From positions 1 to 49,881 of the forward strand of contig CALGEE010000409.1 in NCBI GenBank assembly GCA_937881525.1: 49,881 nucleotides of DNA, written 5' to 3'. Of this stretch, positions 1-9,649 are shown one piece after another (within the stretch, counting starts at the first letter, position 1; the number at the start of each line of letters is the position of its first letter). The notes beneath the pieces are model-generated. The model worked only from the letters and a program-made list of their open reading frames with translations, was not told where the DNA came from and did no database searches. The position numbers and the translations under genes were made by a program. The DNA comes from an uncultured Sphingomonadales bacterium. GTDB lineage: Bacteria; Pseudomonadota; Alphaproteobacteria; Sphingomonadales; Sphingomonadaceae.

Positions 1-522
1 GTCACGCGGGTTCATGACGTACAGATCGCTGTCGGTGCCGTTGCGCCGCGTGGAGCTGTACGCAACAAGTTCACCGTCCTGGCTCCAGGCGCTGAATGCA
101 TTGCGGCTTTTCCCATCGGTCAGCAAATCAAGCTTGCCGTCCTTTAGCGCATATAATTGAAAAAACTCACCCCCGCCGACGTCCTTTTGGACGATCAGGA
201 CATCGCCCGTTTTGGGGGCCCACTGGCCGTTGCTCACGGGCTCTGCCTCAAAGCTGATTTGCTTGCGCGCCAGCATCGGACTTGCAACGCGATGTATTTG
301 TGTCGTATTGGCAAAGCGCGTGGCCACCAGCATCGATTTGTCGGTAGAGTGCCAACCAGCAAAACTTGCACTGCGAAATTCCATATAGGGTCGCGTCTGC
401 AAGGGAAGTTCGTCGGGGATGGACGGCAGGCCATCCGCCACCAAGGCCTCCGGCTTTGGCGCATCAGCAAATAGTGGCGTCATCGGTAAGGCGAGTGCCG
501 CAATCAACAGCAGTTTTTTCAT
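1..522 (-). CDS. N-terminal part of a secreted S9/TolB-like (WD40-like beta-propeller) peptidase, truncated by the window edge
   Basis: Reverse-strand frame open from ATG at 522 to base 1: MKKLLLIAALALPMTPLFADAPKPEALVADGLPSIPDELP...FSAWSQDGELVAYSSTRRNGTDSDLYVMNPRD. It has a signal peptide and a 'WSQDGELVAYSSTRRNGTDSDLYVM' propeller repeat. Confidence 0.7.
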   Translation of the reverse strand, partial: MKKLLLIAALALPMTPLFADAPKPEALVADGLPSIPDELPLQTRPYMEFRSASFAGWHSTDKSMLVATRFANTTQIHRVASPMLARKQISFEAEPVSNGQWAPKTGDVLIVQKDVGGGEFFQLYALKDGKLDLLTDGKSRNAFSAWSQDGELVAYSSTRRNGTDSDLYVMNPRD

Positions 523-685
523 GAGTATCCCCTTCTGTGTTTTGTCAAACGGAAGCTAAAGCAAAGGTCAACGCGCAACAATTGACTTTGTTCCAGCATC
601 GACAAAATGCAGATTATCTTCGACCGGCCATGCCTTGTAGCTGGGCATTAAGAGGCGTATCATGCGCCGACAGGAGAATTTGAAC

Positions 686-1627
686 ATGCGCCGCGTGGCT
701 ATTAGGTTTATTGGCCTCGCATTCGCCTTCCCGGCCATGGCACAGGGCGTTTCGCAAACCGACACCGAGGCCGGGGTGGATGTCGCCCCCATAATCGAGC
801 AGTTCAACATCGACCGCAGCGACCGCATTACGGTTCAAGTCCGCGTCAACGGCAGCGCGCCCGTGCCCTTCATTGTCGATACAGGCGCTGAACGGACCGT
901 CATTGCCAACGACTTTGCGCGCAAACTCGCGCTGGAGGCAGGACCAATACTCACGCTGGCGACCATTTCGGGCCGATATCAGGTCAATAGCTTCTTCATC
1001 GACACCCTCTCGACCGCGTCTGTCAATTTGCAAGGGGTCGAGGCACCTGGTCTCGAACGCGCCAACCTTGGCGCGTTCGGCCTACTGGGCATAGACAGCT
1101 TAGAAGATAGCCGCGTTCATCTCGACTTTACCCACCAGACGATGGACGTTCTGCCCTCCAAAAAGACCCGCTCGAAGACCAAGCTTGAAAACGGGATGAT
1201 TGTTGTGCAGGCTCGGCGCAAGGCAGGCCGAATGATCCTCTCAACTGCCAAGATCGATGGCATCAAGGTCGACATCATATTGGACACAGGCGCGCAAACC
1301 AGCATGGCCAATCTTGCCTTGCGCGACAAATTGCGACGGCGGCACCGCAGCTTTGACTTCATTCCCGTTAAACTGCGGGGTGCCACGGGCACAATCTTAA
1401 ACGGTGACTATACGCAGATCCGCGAGATCGACATCGGTGGCTTAACGATAAACGATATGCCAATTACCTTTGCCGATAACTACGCCTTTGCCGCATTGAA
1501 TTTGCAAGATCGCCCCGCGATACTGCTTGGCATGGACGCGTTGAATTTGTTTGACCGTGTGCTCATCGATTTCAGCAATCGCCGTGTTGGCTTTGATTTA
1601 CCAAAGCGCGTGGCACAGGCGCCATAA
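686..1627 (+). CDS. Secreted retropepsin-like aspartic protease with two tandem domains
   Basis: AGGAG about 10 nt before ATG at 686; signal peptide MRRVAIRFIGLAFAFPAMAQG; two DTGA motifs (FIVDTGAERTVI, DIILDTGAQTSM), each with a later LLG(I/M)D(S/A)L motif. Confidence 0.8.
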   Translation: MRRVAIRFIGLAFAFPAMAQGVSQTDTEAGVDVAPIIEQFNIDRSDRITVQVRVNGSAPVPFIVDTGAERTVIANDFARKLALEAGPILTLATISGRYQVNSFFIDTLSTASVNLQGVEAPGLERANLGAFGLLGIDSLEDSRVHLDFTHQTMDVLPSKKTRSKTKLENGMIVVQARRKAGRMILSTAKIDGIKVDIILDTGAQTSMANLALRDKLRRRHRSFDFIPVKLRGATGTILNGDYTQIREIDIGGLTINDMPITFADNYAFAALNLQDRPAILLGMDALNLFDRVLIDFSNRRVGFDLPKRVAQAP

Positions 1628-1682
1628 GGATTTGCGCACATCCGCTTGCAGTCGCGGATGACAATCCGCATAGCCACTGGCA

Positions 1683-2378
1683 ATGGCGCATGGCTTCGAA
1701 TTTGGTGGGCAGCAATTTGAGGTGGCTGGTGAGGCTGCCTTATATTGGCGGGCGCAAAATGCGTTATTGGTGTCTGATCTGCATTTGGAGAAGGCCAGCG
1801 CCTTTGCCTTATATGGCCAGATGTTGCCGCCTTATGATAGCGTTTCGACGCTTGAGGACATATCGGCGCTGTGCGGGACATATCGACCCGCCAAAATCAT
1901 TTCGCTCGGCGACAATTTTCACGATGACGATGGCGAACACCGACTCGCAGAACCCGCAGCAGCATTGCTGGTCGATTTGGCCCGCGAGACCGAATGGATT
2001 TGGATTACCGGAAACCATGACCGCGCGGTGTCGGCTATTTGGGGAGGCAGGGCGTTTAATGAATTGGCGCTATCCGGCATTACGCTTCGACATGAGGCAC
2101 AAGGCGCTGATCCCAAGCCAGAGATTTCAGGACATTTCCATCCCAAATTCCGGCAAGTGTTGCGCGGGCGGATGGTAAAAAGGCGCTGCTTTGTTGTAAC
2201 CCCGCGCAAATTGATCATGCCCGCGTTCGGCGCGCTGACCGGCGGGCTGGATGTTCAGGACCCCGCGATATTGGAAGCGTGCGACCTTGCGGACGGCGAA
2301 TTAGTCGAGGCTGTTGTTGCCACCCAAGCAGGCTTCGCCCGCTTTGCCTTAAACGGCGCTGGTGCGTTCACCAAATAA
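1683..2378 (+). CDS. pdeM: Ligase-associated DNA damage response endonuclease PdeM (metallophosphoesterase)
   Basis: LLVSDLHLEKASAFA, SLGDNFHDDDGEHR, WITGNHDR and ISGHFHPK metallophosphoesterase motifs in the PdeM arrangement. Confidence 0.8.
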   Translation: MAHGFEFGGQQFEVAGEAALYWRAQNALLVSDLHLEKASAFALYGQMLPPYDSVSTLEDISALCGTYRPAKIISLGDNFHDDDGEHRLAEPAAALLVDLARETEWIWITGNHDRAVSAIWGGRAFNELALSGITLRHEAQGADPKPEISGHFHPKFRQVLRGRMVKRRCFVVTPRKLIMPAFGALTGGLDVQDPAILEACDLADGELVEAVVATQAGFARFALNGAGAFTK

Positions 2379-3035
2379 CGCAGTGCCAACGCGGATATGT
2401 GTTGCGCCTAGCATGATTGCCGTTTCGAAATCATCCGACATGCCCATGCTCAGTTGCGGCAAGCCAAAGCGAGCGGACAATTCCGCCAACAATGCAAAGA
2501 AAGGCGCGGCCTCAACATCGGCGGGCGGAATGCACATAAGCCCTGCAACGGGAATATCGCTTTCCTGCGCGGCCTTCAGCAAGTCAGGAAGCTCCGCCAC
2601 CGAACAACCGCCCTTTTGCACCTCAGCGCCGATGTTGACTTGAATGAAGCATGGCACTGCGCGCTGTAGTTTTTGCATCGCCTTGCCAAGCGCAATGACC
2701 AGCGACAGCCGATCGACCGAATGGATCACATCAAATAATGCAACCGCCTCCTCGGCCTTGTTGGATTGGAGTTGACCAATAAGGTGCAGTTGGATGCCTG
2801 AATGCTGTTCTTTGAGCGCAGGCCATTTTTGCGCAGCCTCCTGAACGCGGTTTTCACCGAACAGCATTTGGCCTTGAAGAATGAGCGGCACGATATCTTC
2901 TACCGACCGCGTTTTCGATACCGCGATGAGGTGAATGTCCTCGGACGGACGGCGCGCCAGCTTTGTAGCGGCCGCCATGCATGCACGGATGGCCGTCAAA
3001 CGGTCGGCGGATTTTTCTGGTGTCGCTTCCTGCAT
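2349..3035 (-). CDS. YggS/PLPBP family pyridoxal phosphate homeostasis protein
   Basis: LIAVSKTRSVEDI, LFGENRVQEAAQKWP, LHLIGQLQSNK, LSMGMSDDFETAIMLGATHIRVGTALFGER motifs. Confidence 0.9.
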   Translation of the reverse strand: MQEATPEKSADRLTAIRACMAAATKLARRPSEDIHLIAVSKTRSVEDIVPLILQGQMLFGENRVQEAAQKWPALKEQHSGIQLHLIGQLQSNKAEEAVALFDVIHSVDRLSLVIALGKAMQKLQRAVPCFIQVNIGAEVQKGGCSVAELPDLLKAAQESDIPVAGLMCIPPADVEAAPFFALLAELSARFGLPQLSMGMSDDFETAIMLGATHIRVGTALFGERTSAV

Positions 3036-3058
3036 ACCGCATCGCTATAGGCAAATGC

Positions 3059-3607
3059 ATGCAACGAAGCCACCCCCTGCCAAAAATCTGGCTGATGACC
3101 GATGCGCGTTTTGGTGATGACCAACTGCGGGCTATTCAGCAACTACCTGCGCGATCAGGTGTGGTTTTCCGCCATTATGAGTTGGCTACTCAGCAACGTC
3201 GCGCATTGTTCGCCCAAGTGCTGCGCATTTGTCGGCGGCGTGGGCATATCGTGCTGCTGGCGGGTGATGCGCGAACCGCTTTACGCTGGCATGCAGACGG
3301 CTTTCATCAACGCAGCCGTGGTCAACCGAAGTTGCTCCACAGCGCCCCTGTCCACAATACGCGGGAAATCGCAGACGTAAAGCGATGCAGCCCCGACCTC
3401 TTATTTCTCTCCCCACTTTTTGCTACCGACAGCCATCCGGGCGCACGTCCGCTCGGTCCCTTAATGTTTCAGCGGCTCGCAAAATTGGCCAAACCAAAGC
3501 GCGTCATCGCCTTAGGCGGCATGAGCCGTCAGAGCGCAGTTATGCTAGGGCCACGGACGATCCATGGCTGGGCAGCGATTGATGCTTTCAGGAAAAAGAC
3601 CGCTTAG
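3059..3607 (+). CDS. Thiamine phosphate synthase (ThiE-like) family protein
   Basis: TIM-barrel segments IWLMTDARFGDDQL, GVVFRHYE, HADGFH, LFLSPLFATDSHPGARPLG, RVIALGGM. The start could lie elsewhere in the open frame beginning at 2981. Confidence 0.7.
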   Translation: MQRSHPLPKIWLMTDARFGDDQLRAIQQLPARSGVVFRHYELATQQRRALFAQVLRICRRRGHIVLLAGDARTALRWHADGFHQRSRGQPKLLHSAPVHNTREIADVKRCSPDLLFLSPLFATDSHPGARPLGPLMFQRLAKLAKPKRVIALGGMSRQSAVMLGPRTIHGWAAIDAFRKKTA

Positions 3608-4359
3608 AAGCGGATTTTGGTTCCGACGTAGACAGCTTCGCTGTCCTTCCGGTTGTCCGCCAACGGAATGACCCGGTCATTTTCGCTGGCATAACGAACA
3701 CCGGCGGTAACGTCGATTTTACGGCTGATTGAAAAGCTGCCGCCGACAACAAGCTTATAATCCCCCGATGCTGCGCTGCCACGTGCGGGCGGCGCCATCT
3801 CTTTGCTTTGGCCCAATTCTATATTTGTTCTGAACTTGCTGGGCTTCTGTGCAGACTCGTCAAGCCGGAAGCCGCCCTTGCCCACGTCGCTCAAAGGTGC
3901 CCTTGCTGCGCGTGCCTGGGCCTTCAGCAATGTAAAATCTTGCCAGCCCTTGGAAGCGCTCAACCGATAATCGACCGCCGCAAGCCGAACGCCTTTGCCG
4001 CCGCCAACCTCATTAGATGCAATGACATTACGGATAGAAACCGCGCCGGCGGTGAGGCGCGAGTTAACACGCGCCGCCACTGTAATCGTGCGATTATGGC
4101 CTTCACCGACGCTAGCTGGCGTGAATGGAAAGAGGGCATTGGCCGCATATTGTGCCGCTGACAATTTCTGCGCCAAAACACTATCGCCACCTGCAGGCGT
4201 AAACATGGCAATCCAATGTGCACCGGACTTATGCTCGTCGCCCGATGCCTTCGCCGCAAATGCAGGAGCGACCAGCGGAGAAACAGCAAGCGAACTCAAT
4301 GCAAGCAAGGCTGCTGCAATGGTGGCGTATTGCCGCGTATGTCCGCGCTTGTCGACCAT
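3604..4359 (-). CDS. Exported protein of unknown function, possible outer-membrane beta-barrel
   Basis: Signal-like N-terminus (ATIAAALLALSSLAVSPLVAPAFA); C-terminal alternating strands ending VYVGTKIRF with terminal Phe. The open frame extends to 4419. Confidence 0.6.
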   Translation of the reverse strand: MVDKRGHTRQYATIAAALLALSSLAVSPLVAPAFAAKASGDEHKSGAHWIAMFTPAGGDSVLAQKLSAAQYAANALFPFTPASVGEGHNRTITVAARVNSRLTAGAVSIRNVIASNEVGGGKGVRLAAVDYRLSASKGWQDFTLLKAQARAARAPLSDVGKGGFRLDESAQKPSKFRTNIELGQSKEMAPPARGSAASGDYKLVVGGSFSISRKIDVTAGVRYASENDRVIPLADNRKDSEAVYVGTKIRF

Positions 4360-4606
4360 GGCTGTTTTCGTCGAGTCCTTTTTATTGCAACATCTATACG
4401 CTGCATTTTTAGGATTCAAAAGAGGCGTAAAGATAAAATGATCCCATTAACGCGATTTATCTCGACATGTTGCATGATGTCCACAATCCCCACCGTATCA
4501 AAGCTTAGCCTGAGATGAATTGCCCAACGTTCAGCAACCAGAAAGCTTGCCCCCGGCAGCAAGCCACTATAGAGGTTTCTTATATTTCATTGTTCGAGGA
4601 CATTTT

Positions 4607-5050
4607 ATGCGCACCGCCCGCCTAGCACTCATCGTTGCGACCGGCAGCTTATTAAGCTCGGGACTGCTTTCAGGCTGTGGCGGCCGGGAACGTCCAAAGG
4701 CTGACCTGGCTGCAAGCCAAGTCACAACCATCGGCGTAAACAGCTATTTATGGCGGGCATCACTTGATGCGTTGTCATTCATGCCACTGGTGCAGACCGA
4801 CTCAGCCGGCGGAGTCATTGTGACCGACTGGTATGTAAACCCGCAAAGCCCTGCAGAGCGTGTGAAACTTACCATTTCAATCCTTGATCAGGATCTGCGC
4901 GCCGACGCCCTGCGCGTTGCCGGTAGCCGTGAAGTCTCGCAAAACGGCCAATGGGTTGCAGCGCCACTGCGTGCCGCAACCGTTCAGAAGCTTGAAGCCG
5001 TTATCCTCACCAAGGCACGTGACCTTCGTCGGTCGTCCATCACCGGGTAA
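4607..5050 (+). CDS. DUF3576-type lipoprotein
   Basis: Signal with lipobox [27 protein letters not shown]...GGVIVTDWY matches the DUF3576 pattern. Immediately upstream of leuS. Confidence 0.8.
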   Translation: MRTARLALIVATGSLLSSGLLSGCGGRERPKADLAASQVTTIGVNSYLWRASLDALSFMPLVQTDSAGGVIVTDWYVNPQSPAERVKLTISILDQDLRADALRVAGSREVSQNGQWVAAPLRAATVQKLEAVILTKARDLRRSSITG

Positions 5051-5055
5051 TATCC

Positions 5056-7581
5056 ATGTCCAATGTAGAGCGTTTTAACCCGCACGTTGCCGACGCGCGG
5101 TGGCAAAATATTTGGGAAGAACGCAGCAGCTTCGTCGCGGATGACAATTCGTCCAAGCCCCGCGCCTATGTCTTGGAAATGTTCCCCTATCCGTCGGGCC
5201 GCATCCACATTGGCCATGTTCGCAACTACACGATGGGTGACGTTTTGGCGCGGTACAAGCGGATGACCGGACATGAGGTGCTTCACCCCATGGGTTGGGA
5301 TGCCTTTGGCATGCCCGCCGAAAACGCCGCGATGGAAAAGAATGTTCACCCCGGCGGCTGGACGCGCGATAACATTGCCAACATGAAAGCGCAGTTGAAG
5401 CGGCTTGGCTTTGCCATTGACTGGACGCGCGAACTCGCCACATGCGAGCCGGAATATTATGGCCATGAACAGGCCTTGTTCCTGAAGCTTTATGCCGCTG
5501 GCCTTGCGTACCGCAAGGAGTCCGCAGTGAACTGGGACCCTGTTGACATGACTGTGCTCGCCAATGAGCAGGTCATTGATGGCAAGGGTTGGCGATCAGG
5601 CGCGCCCGTTGAGCGGCGCAAATTAAGCCAATGGTTTCTGAAAATCACGGACTTTGCCGATGAATTGCTCACAGGGCTTGAGACCTTGGACAAGTGGCCC
5701 GACAAAGTGCGGCTAATGCAGGAAAACTGGATCGGCAAATCGCAAGGGTTGAAATGCACTTTTCGTTTTCCCGGTGGGACTGACGGCATCGACGTATTTA
5801 CGACGCGCCCCGATACGATGTTCGGCGCAAGCTTTGTCGCAATCGCCGCGGACCATCCGGTCGCACAAAAGTTGGCAGCCAATGCGCCCGATTTGCAGGC
5901 CTTTGTTGAAGAGTGCCGCAAAGGCGGCACGACTGCTGCCGACATTGAAACTGCCGAAAAGCGCGGTTTCAATACCGGGCTGACGGTGGAACACCCGCTT
6001 GATGCCAACTGGCATTTGCCTGTCTATGTCGCCAATTTCGTGTTGATGGATTATGGCACGGGCGCCGTCTTTGGCTGCCCGGCGCATGACCAGCGTGACC
6101 TTGATTTTGCCCGCAAATATCATTTGGCTGTCACGCGCGTTGTTGCTGATGGCGATTTGACCGACAGTGCATTTGACGGAGATGTCGCTTTCACTGGCCC
6201 CGGCACGATCGTGAATTCACATTGGATGAATGGCATGACCATTGGCCAAGCGAAAGCCAATGTGATCGCGCGTGCGCAGGCCGAAGGCTGGGGTAGTGGG
6301 CAGACGCAATATCGCCTGCGCGACTGGGGTGTTTCACGGCAGCGTTATTGGGGCACGCCAATCCCCATCATCCATTGTCAGACATGCGGCGCGGTCCCGG
6401 TGCCCGACGATCAATTGCCGGTAAAATTGCCCGAAGATGTCAGTTTCGACATCCCCGGAAACCCGCTTGATCGGCACCCGACGTTCAGCAAGGCCGATTG
6501 CCCGCTGTGCCACCAGCCCGCGCGCCGCGAAACCGATACGCTGGATACCTTCGTTGATTCCAGCTGGTACTTCATCCGCTTTGCAAGCCAACCGCATGAC
6601 AAGCCATTTGATCGTACGATCGCGGAAAAGTGGCTGCCGGTTGACCAATATATTGGCGGCGTTGAACATGCGATTTTGCATTTGCTCTATGCCCGCTTCT
6701 GGACACGCGCATTAAGCCATATCGGCCTGATTGATGTGAAAGAGCCGTTCGCGTCTTTGTTCACGCAAGGCATGGTCACGCACCAAACCTATCAAGACGC
6801 AAAGGGCACATGGCTGAGCCCCGACCAAGTGCGCCGCGAAGGCGACATATGGACAATTATCGACAGCGGTGCGCCCGCAGTTGCAGGCCGCATCGAAAAG
6901 ATGTCCAAGTCCAAAAAGAATGTCGTCGATCCCGATGACATTGTTGACCAATATGGCGCAGATGCCGTGCGCTGGTTCACGCTGTCCGACAGCCCGCCCG
7001 AACGCGATCTGGAATGGTCAGAAGCGGGCATTGAGGGTTGCTGGCGCTTTGTACAGCGCTTGTGGCGCCTGACATTGCAAGTGAGCGGTGCAGAAGGCTC
7101 TGACAAGGCGCTGGACCGCAAAACCCATCAGGTCATTGCTGGCGTTGGCGTCGATATCGAGGCGCTTGCCTTCAACAAAGCTGTTGCCAAGATTTACGAC
7201 CTCGCCAACGCCATCGAAAAGGCCGCGCCATCGGCAAGTCGCGATGCTGCAATCCGGACAATCGTCCTGCTGTCATCACCCATGGTGCCCCATTTAGCCG
7301 AGGAAGCTTGGGCCGTGCTTGGTGCGCCATTTGGCGGCGGACTTATCGCCGACGCAGCATGGCCCGCGGTCGACCCCACATTTCTTGAAAAAGATGAAGT
7401 GACCATAGCCATTCAGGTCAGGGGCAAGTTGCGCGACACACTGACGGTCGCCAAGGGCCTGCCACAAGCCGAGATTGAGGTGCTTGCGCTTGCAAGCCAA
7501 AAGGTTCAGAACGCGATTGACGGCGCGGACATCAAGAAGACCATCGTCGTACCCGACAGGTTGGTCAATATCGTCCTATGA
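5056..7581 (+). CDS. leuS: Leucyl-tRNA synthetase
   Basis: 841 aa; [22 protein letters not shown] (HIGH region), [14 protein letters not shown] (KMSKS), class I editing domain. Confidence 0.98.
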   Translation: MSNVERFNPHVADARWQNIWEERSSFVADDNSSKPRAYVLEMFPYPSGRIHIGHVRNYTMGDVLARYKRMTGHEVLHPMGWDAFGMPAENAAMEKNVHPGGWTRDNIANMKAQLKRLGFAIDWTRELATCEPEYYGHEQALFLKLYAAGLAYRKESAVNWDPVDMTVLANEQVIDGKGWRSGAPVERRKLSQWFLKITDFADELLTGLETLDKWPDKVRLMQENWIGKSQGLKCTFRFPGGTDGIDVFTTRPDTMFGASFVAIAADHPVAQKLAANAPDLQAFVEECRKGGTTAADIETAEKRGFNTGLTVEHPLDANWHLPVYVANFVLMDYGTGAVFGCPAHDQRDLDFARKYHLAVTRVVADGDLTDSAFDGDVAFTGPGTIVNSHWMNGMTIGQAKANVIARAQAEGWGSGQTQYRLRDWGVSRQRYWGTPIPIIHCQTCGAVPVPDDQLPVKLPEDVSFDIPGNPLDRHPTFSKADCPLCHQPARRETDTLDTFVDSSWYFIRFASQPHDKPFDRTIAEKWLPVDQYIGGVEHAILHLLYARFWTRALSHIGLIDVKEPFASLFTQGMVTHQTYQDAKGTWLSPDQVRREGDIWTIIDSGAPAVAGRIEKMSKSKKNVVDPDDIVDQYGADAVRWFTLSDSPPERDLEWSEAGIEGCWRFVQRLWRLTLQVSGAEGSDKALDRKTHQVIAGVGVDIEALAFNKAVAKIYDLANAIEKAAPSASRDAAIRTIVLLSSPMVPHLAEEAWAVLGAPFGGGLIADAAWPAVDPTFLEKDEVTIAIQVRGKLRDTLTVAKGLPQAEIEVLALASQKVQNAIDGADIKKTIVVPDRLVNIVL

Positions 7582-8066
7582 ACCGTTACATCGCCCCAAT
7601 CCTTCTCGTAATGATGCTGCCCGCATGCGGTCTGCAGCCGTTATATAGCGGCGGATCAAAAGGCGCGGTTGCAGCCACGCTCGGAACAATTAGCGTCGTC
7701 GCCATTGAGGGTAGAAACGGATGGTTGATGCGCAATGCATTGAACGATCGGTTGGGGACCCAAAACAATGTTTCTACGCAATTCCGGTTGGTCGTGACGC
7801 TCGATGACCGGATCTCAGGTTTTGGCGTGCGCGCCGATGATACCGTCACCCGTGAACGGCGGACATTGCGTGCGCGATATCAACTTATCTCCAAGGCCAC
7901 TGGCGAAACGGTTCTGGATGCGACCGCCGGGTCCGATGCTGGTATCGACGTTGTAAGCTCAGAATATGCGACAATTACCAGCGAAAACAGCGCGCTCGAG
8001 AATCTCACGCAAAAGGTGGCGGACCAGATTGTAACGCGGCTTTCTATTTACGCTCGCGGCGAATGA
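7578..8066 (+). CDS. lptE: LPS assembly lipoprotein LptE
   Basis: Lipoprotein signal [15 protein letters not shown]; position between leuS and holA; size. Confidence 0.85.
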   Translation: MNRYIAPILLVMMLPACGLQPLYSGGSKGAVAATLGTISVVAIEGRNGWLMRNALNDRLGTQNNVSTQFRLVVTLDDRISGFGVRADDTVTRERRTLRARYQLISKATGETVLDATAGSDAGIDVVSSEYATITSENSALENLTQKVADQIVTRLSIYARGE

Positions 8067-9085
8067 GTAGCGCAAAAGAACGCAGCTTCATTAGCGCAAT
8101 TGGCGCACGTCCGGACGTCCGGATGTTTTTCATCTTCGGTCAGGATGAATCCGCTGTTGCCGACATTGCATCACAAATGACAGCTCTGCTGGTCGGGTCA
8201 GAGCGCGTCGACATTGACAGCGACCGCATTCGCAATGACCCCGCCTTATTGGCGGACGAGGCATCTGCGCTCTCTTTATTTGGTGATAAAAGACACATCC
8301 GCCTTAATTTCCGGCGCGAAGAAGGGTTGGCAGCGGTTGAGAATTTGCTGGCGCTTGAAGGCGATGCGAATCCGGTGATTGCCACAGCCGGAAACCTGAC
8401 CAAGGCCAGCAAATTGCGCAAGCTATTGGAGGCGCATCCCCGGGCGATGGCGTTCATCTGCTATTTACCGGAAGAGGGCGACGCGGCGGCGGCCGTGATG
8501 GCCTATGCTGCAACAACAGGCCTAAAAATCGAGAGGCCGCTGGCCGCTCGTATTGCGGGTTACACAGGGCAAGATCGCAAGCTAGCAAAGGCCGAAATTG
8601 AAAAGCTGGCATTATATTATGACGCGTCGCCCCAGCGCCCGGCAACTGTAGAGGTGCCTGTATTTGAGGCATTGTCGGCCGAAACCGGCGAGGAAAATGT
8701 CTATAGTCTCGTGCATGTCGTCATGGGTGGTGACTTGCGGGGTACGGGTCGCGAACTGATCGCCGCGCGCGACATGGGCGTTGATGCCATCCGCATCATT
8801 CGTGCAATGCAACGTCGGGTGACAATGCTCGCCGCGATGCGTACGAAGGTAGACAATGGGGCCAATCCAGGTGCCGTCGTGAAGGCAACGCGGTCCATTT
8901 TCTGGAAAGACGCCGACAATTATGCACCGCAGCTAGGCAGATGGCCGTCAACAAGGCTTGCGGGGCTTAATGCCCATTTGCTTGAGGTTGAGGCAAAGCT
9001 GATGCAGGTGCGCGATGGCCTTGCCGTGACCATATTGGAGGAGGAGCTGGTGCGCATCGCGCGTGCAGCGGCCCGGCGCGGCTAA
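8063..9085 (+). CDS. holA: DNA polymerase III subunit delta
   Basis: 340 aa; MFFIFGQDESAV, SLFGDKRHIRL, AEIEKLALY and C-terminal HolA-like architecture downstream of lptE. Confidence 0.9.
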   Translation: MSSAKERSFISAIGARPDVRMFFIFGQDESAVADIASQMTALLVGSERVDIDSDRIRNDPALLADEASALSLFGDKRHIRLNFRREEGLAAVENLLALEGDANPVIATAGNLTKASKLRKLLEAHPRAMAFICYLPEEGDAAAAVMAYAATTGLKIERPLAARIAGYTGQDRKLAKAEIEKLALYYDASPQRPATVEVPVFEALSAETGEENVYSLVHVVMGGDLRGTGRELIAARDMGVDAIRIIRAMQRRVTMLAAMRTKVDNGANPGAVVKATRSIFWKDADNYAPQLGRWPSTRLAGLNAHLLEVEAKLMQVRDGLAVTILEEELVRIARAAARRG

Positions 9086-9115
9086 AATCCAGCTTAGTGA
9101 TGATCTTGGTAGATA

Positions 9116-9207
9116 AGGGCCTTCGGTGTTCCGCGGTCGGGTCACTGTTAAGGCTGGTTCTTGAACCACCGGGGCACTACCACCACATCAACCAGACGAA
9201 AGGCCCT
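9116..9207 (+). ncRNA. Candidate structured 5' leader (cis-regulatory RNA) of msrB
   Basis: Perfect 8-bp stem AGGGCCTT (9116-9123)/AAGGCCCT (9200-9207) encloses hairpin CGGTG-TT-CCG-cggt-CGG-GT-CACTG (9124-9146) and stem CTGGTT (9154-9159)/AACCAG (9190-9195). Purine-rich GAAAGG next to the msrB start lies in the closing stem. Confidence 0.45.
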
Positions 9208-9212
9208 GATTA

Positions 9213-9605
9213 ATGGAAAAAATTATCAAATCTGATGCCGAATGGCGCGCGGCGCTTGGTCCGGTGCAATATCACGTTCTGCGTGAGGCAGGCACCGAGC
9301 GCGCCTTTGCCGGAGAGCTAACCGACGAAAAGCGTGATGGCGAATTTCGCTGCGCCGGATGCGGCACAACCCTATTCGCGTCAGACACAAAATTTGATAG
9401 CGGATCGGGCTGGCCTAGTTTCACCGCGCCAGCCGATAGCACCGTGGTCGAGGAGCATACTGACGTCTCGCATGGAATGGTGCGCACAGAGGTGCGCTGC
9501 GGAGCCTGTGAGGGACATTTGGGGCATGTATTCCCCGATGGCCCAGGCCCAACTGGCTTGCGCTATTGCATCAATAGCGCGGCGCTCGCTTTCGATCCCG
9601 AATAA
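9213..9605 (+). CDS. msrB: Peptide-methionine (R)-S-oxide reductase
   Basis: [48 protein letters not shown] motifs. Confidence 0.97.
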   Translation: MEKIIKSDAEWRAALGPVQYHVLREAGTERAFAGELTDEKRDGEFRCAGCGTTLFASDTKFDSGSGWPSFTAPADSTVVEEHTDVSHGMVRTEVRCGACEGHLGHVFPDGPGPTGLRYCINSAALAFDPE

Positions 9606-9649
9606 GAAGCCGCTTGTTACCGAGTCCATGACCGATTAACACTCCGCGG

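Noticed and set aside
614-1033. Long antisense ORFs across coding genes (this and many others in the track, e.g. 5490-6008, 10046-10720, 25916-26605)
   Set aside because: They lie opposite well-supported genes, lack recognisable domains and reflect the few stop codons expected on the opposite strand of GC-rich coding DNA.
1639-1660. Terminator after the retropepsin gene (CATCCGC/GCGGATG)
   Set aside because: The 7-bp stem is real but there is no U-tract on either side and pdeM follows in the same direction.
9086-9212. 6S RNA, SRP RNA or tRNA-like gene in the holA-msrB gap
   Set aside because: The 127-nt gap is too short for a typical 6S RNA, the SRP GGAAGGAAGCA apical motif is absent, and no tRNA cloverleaf fits. 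Kept only as an unnamed structured leader.
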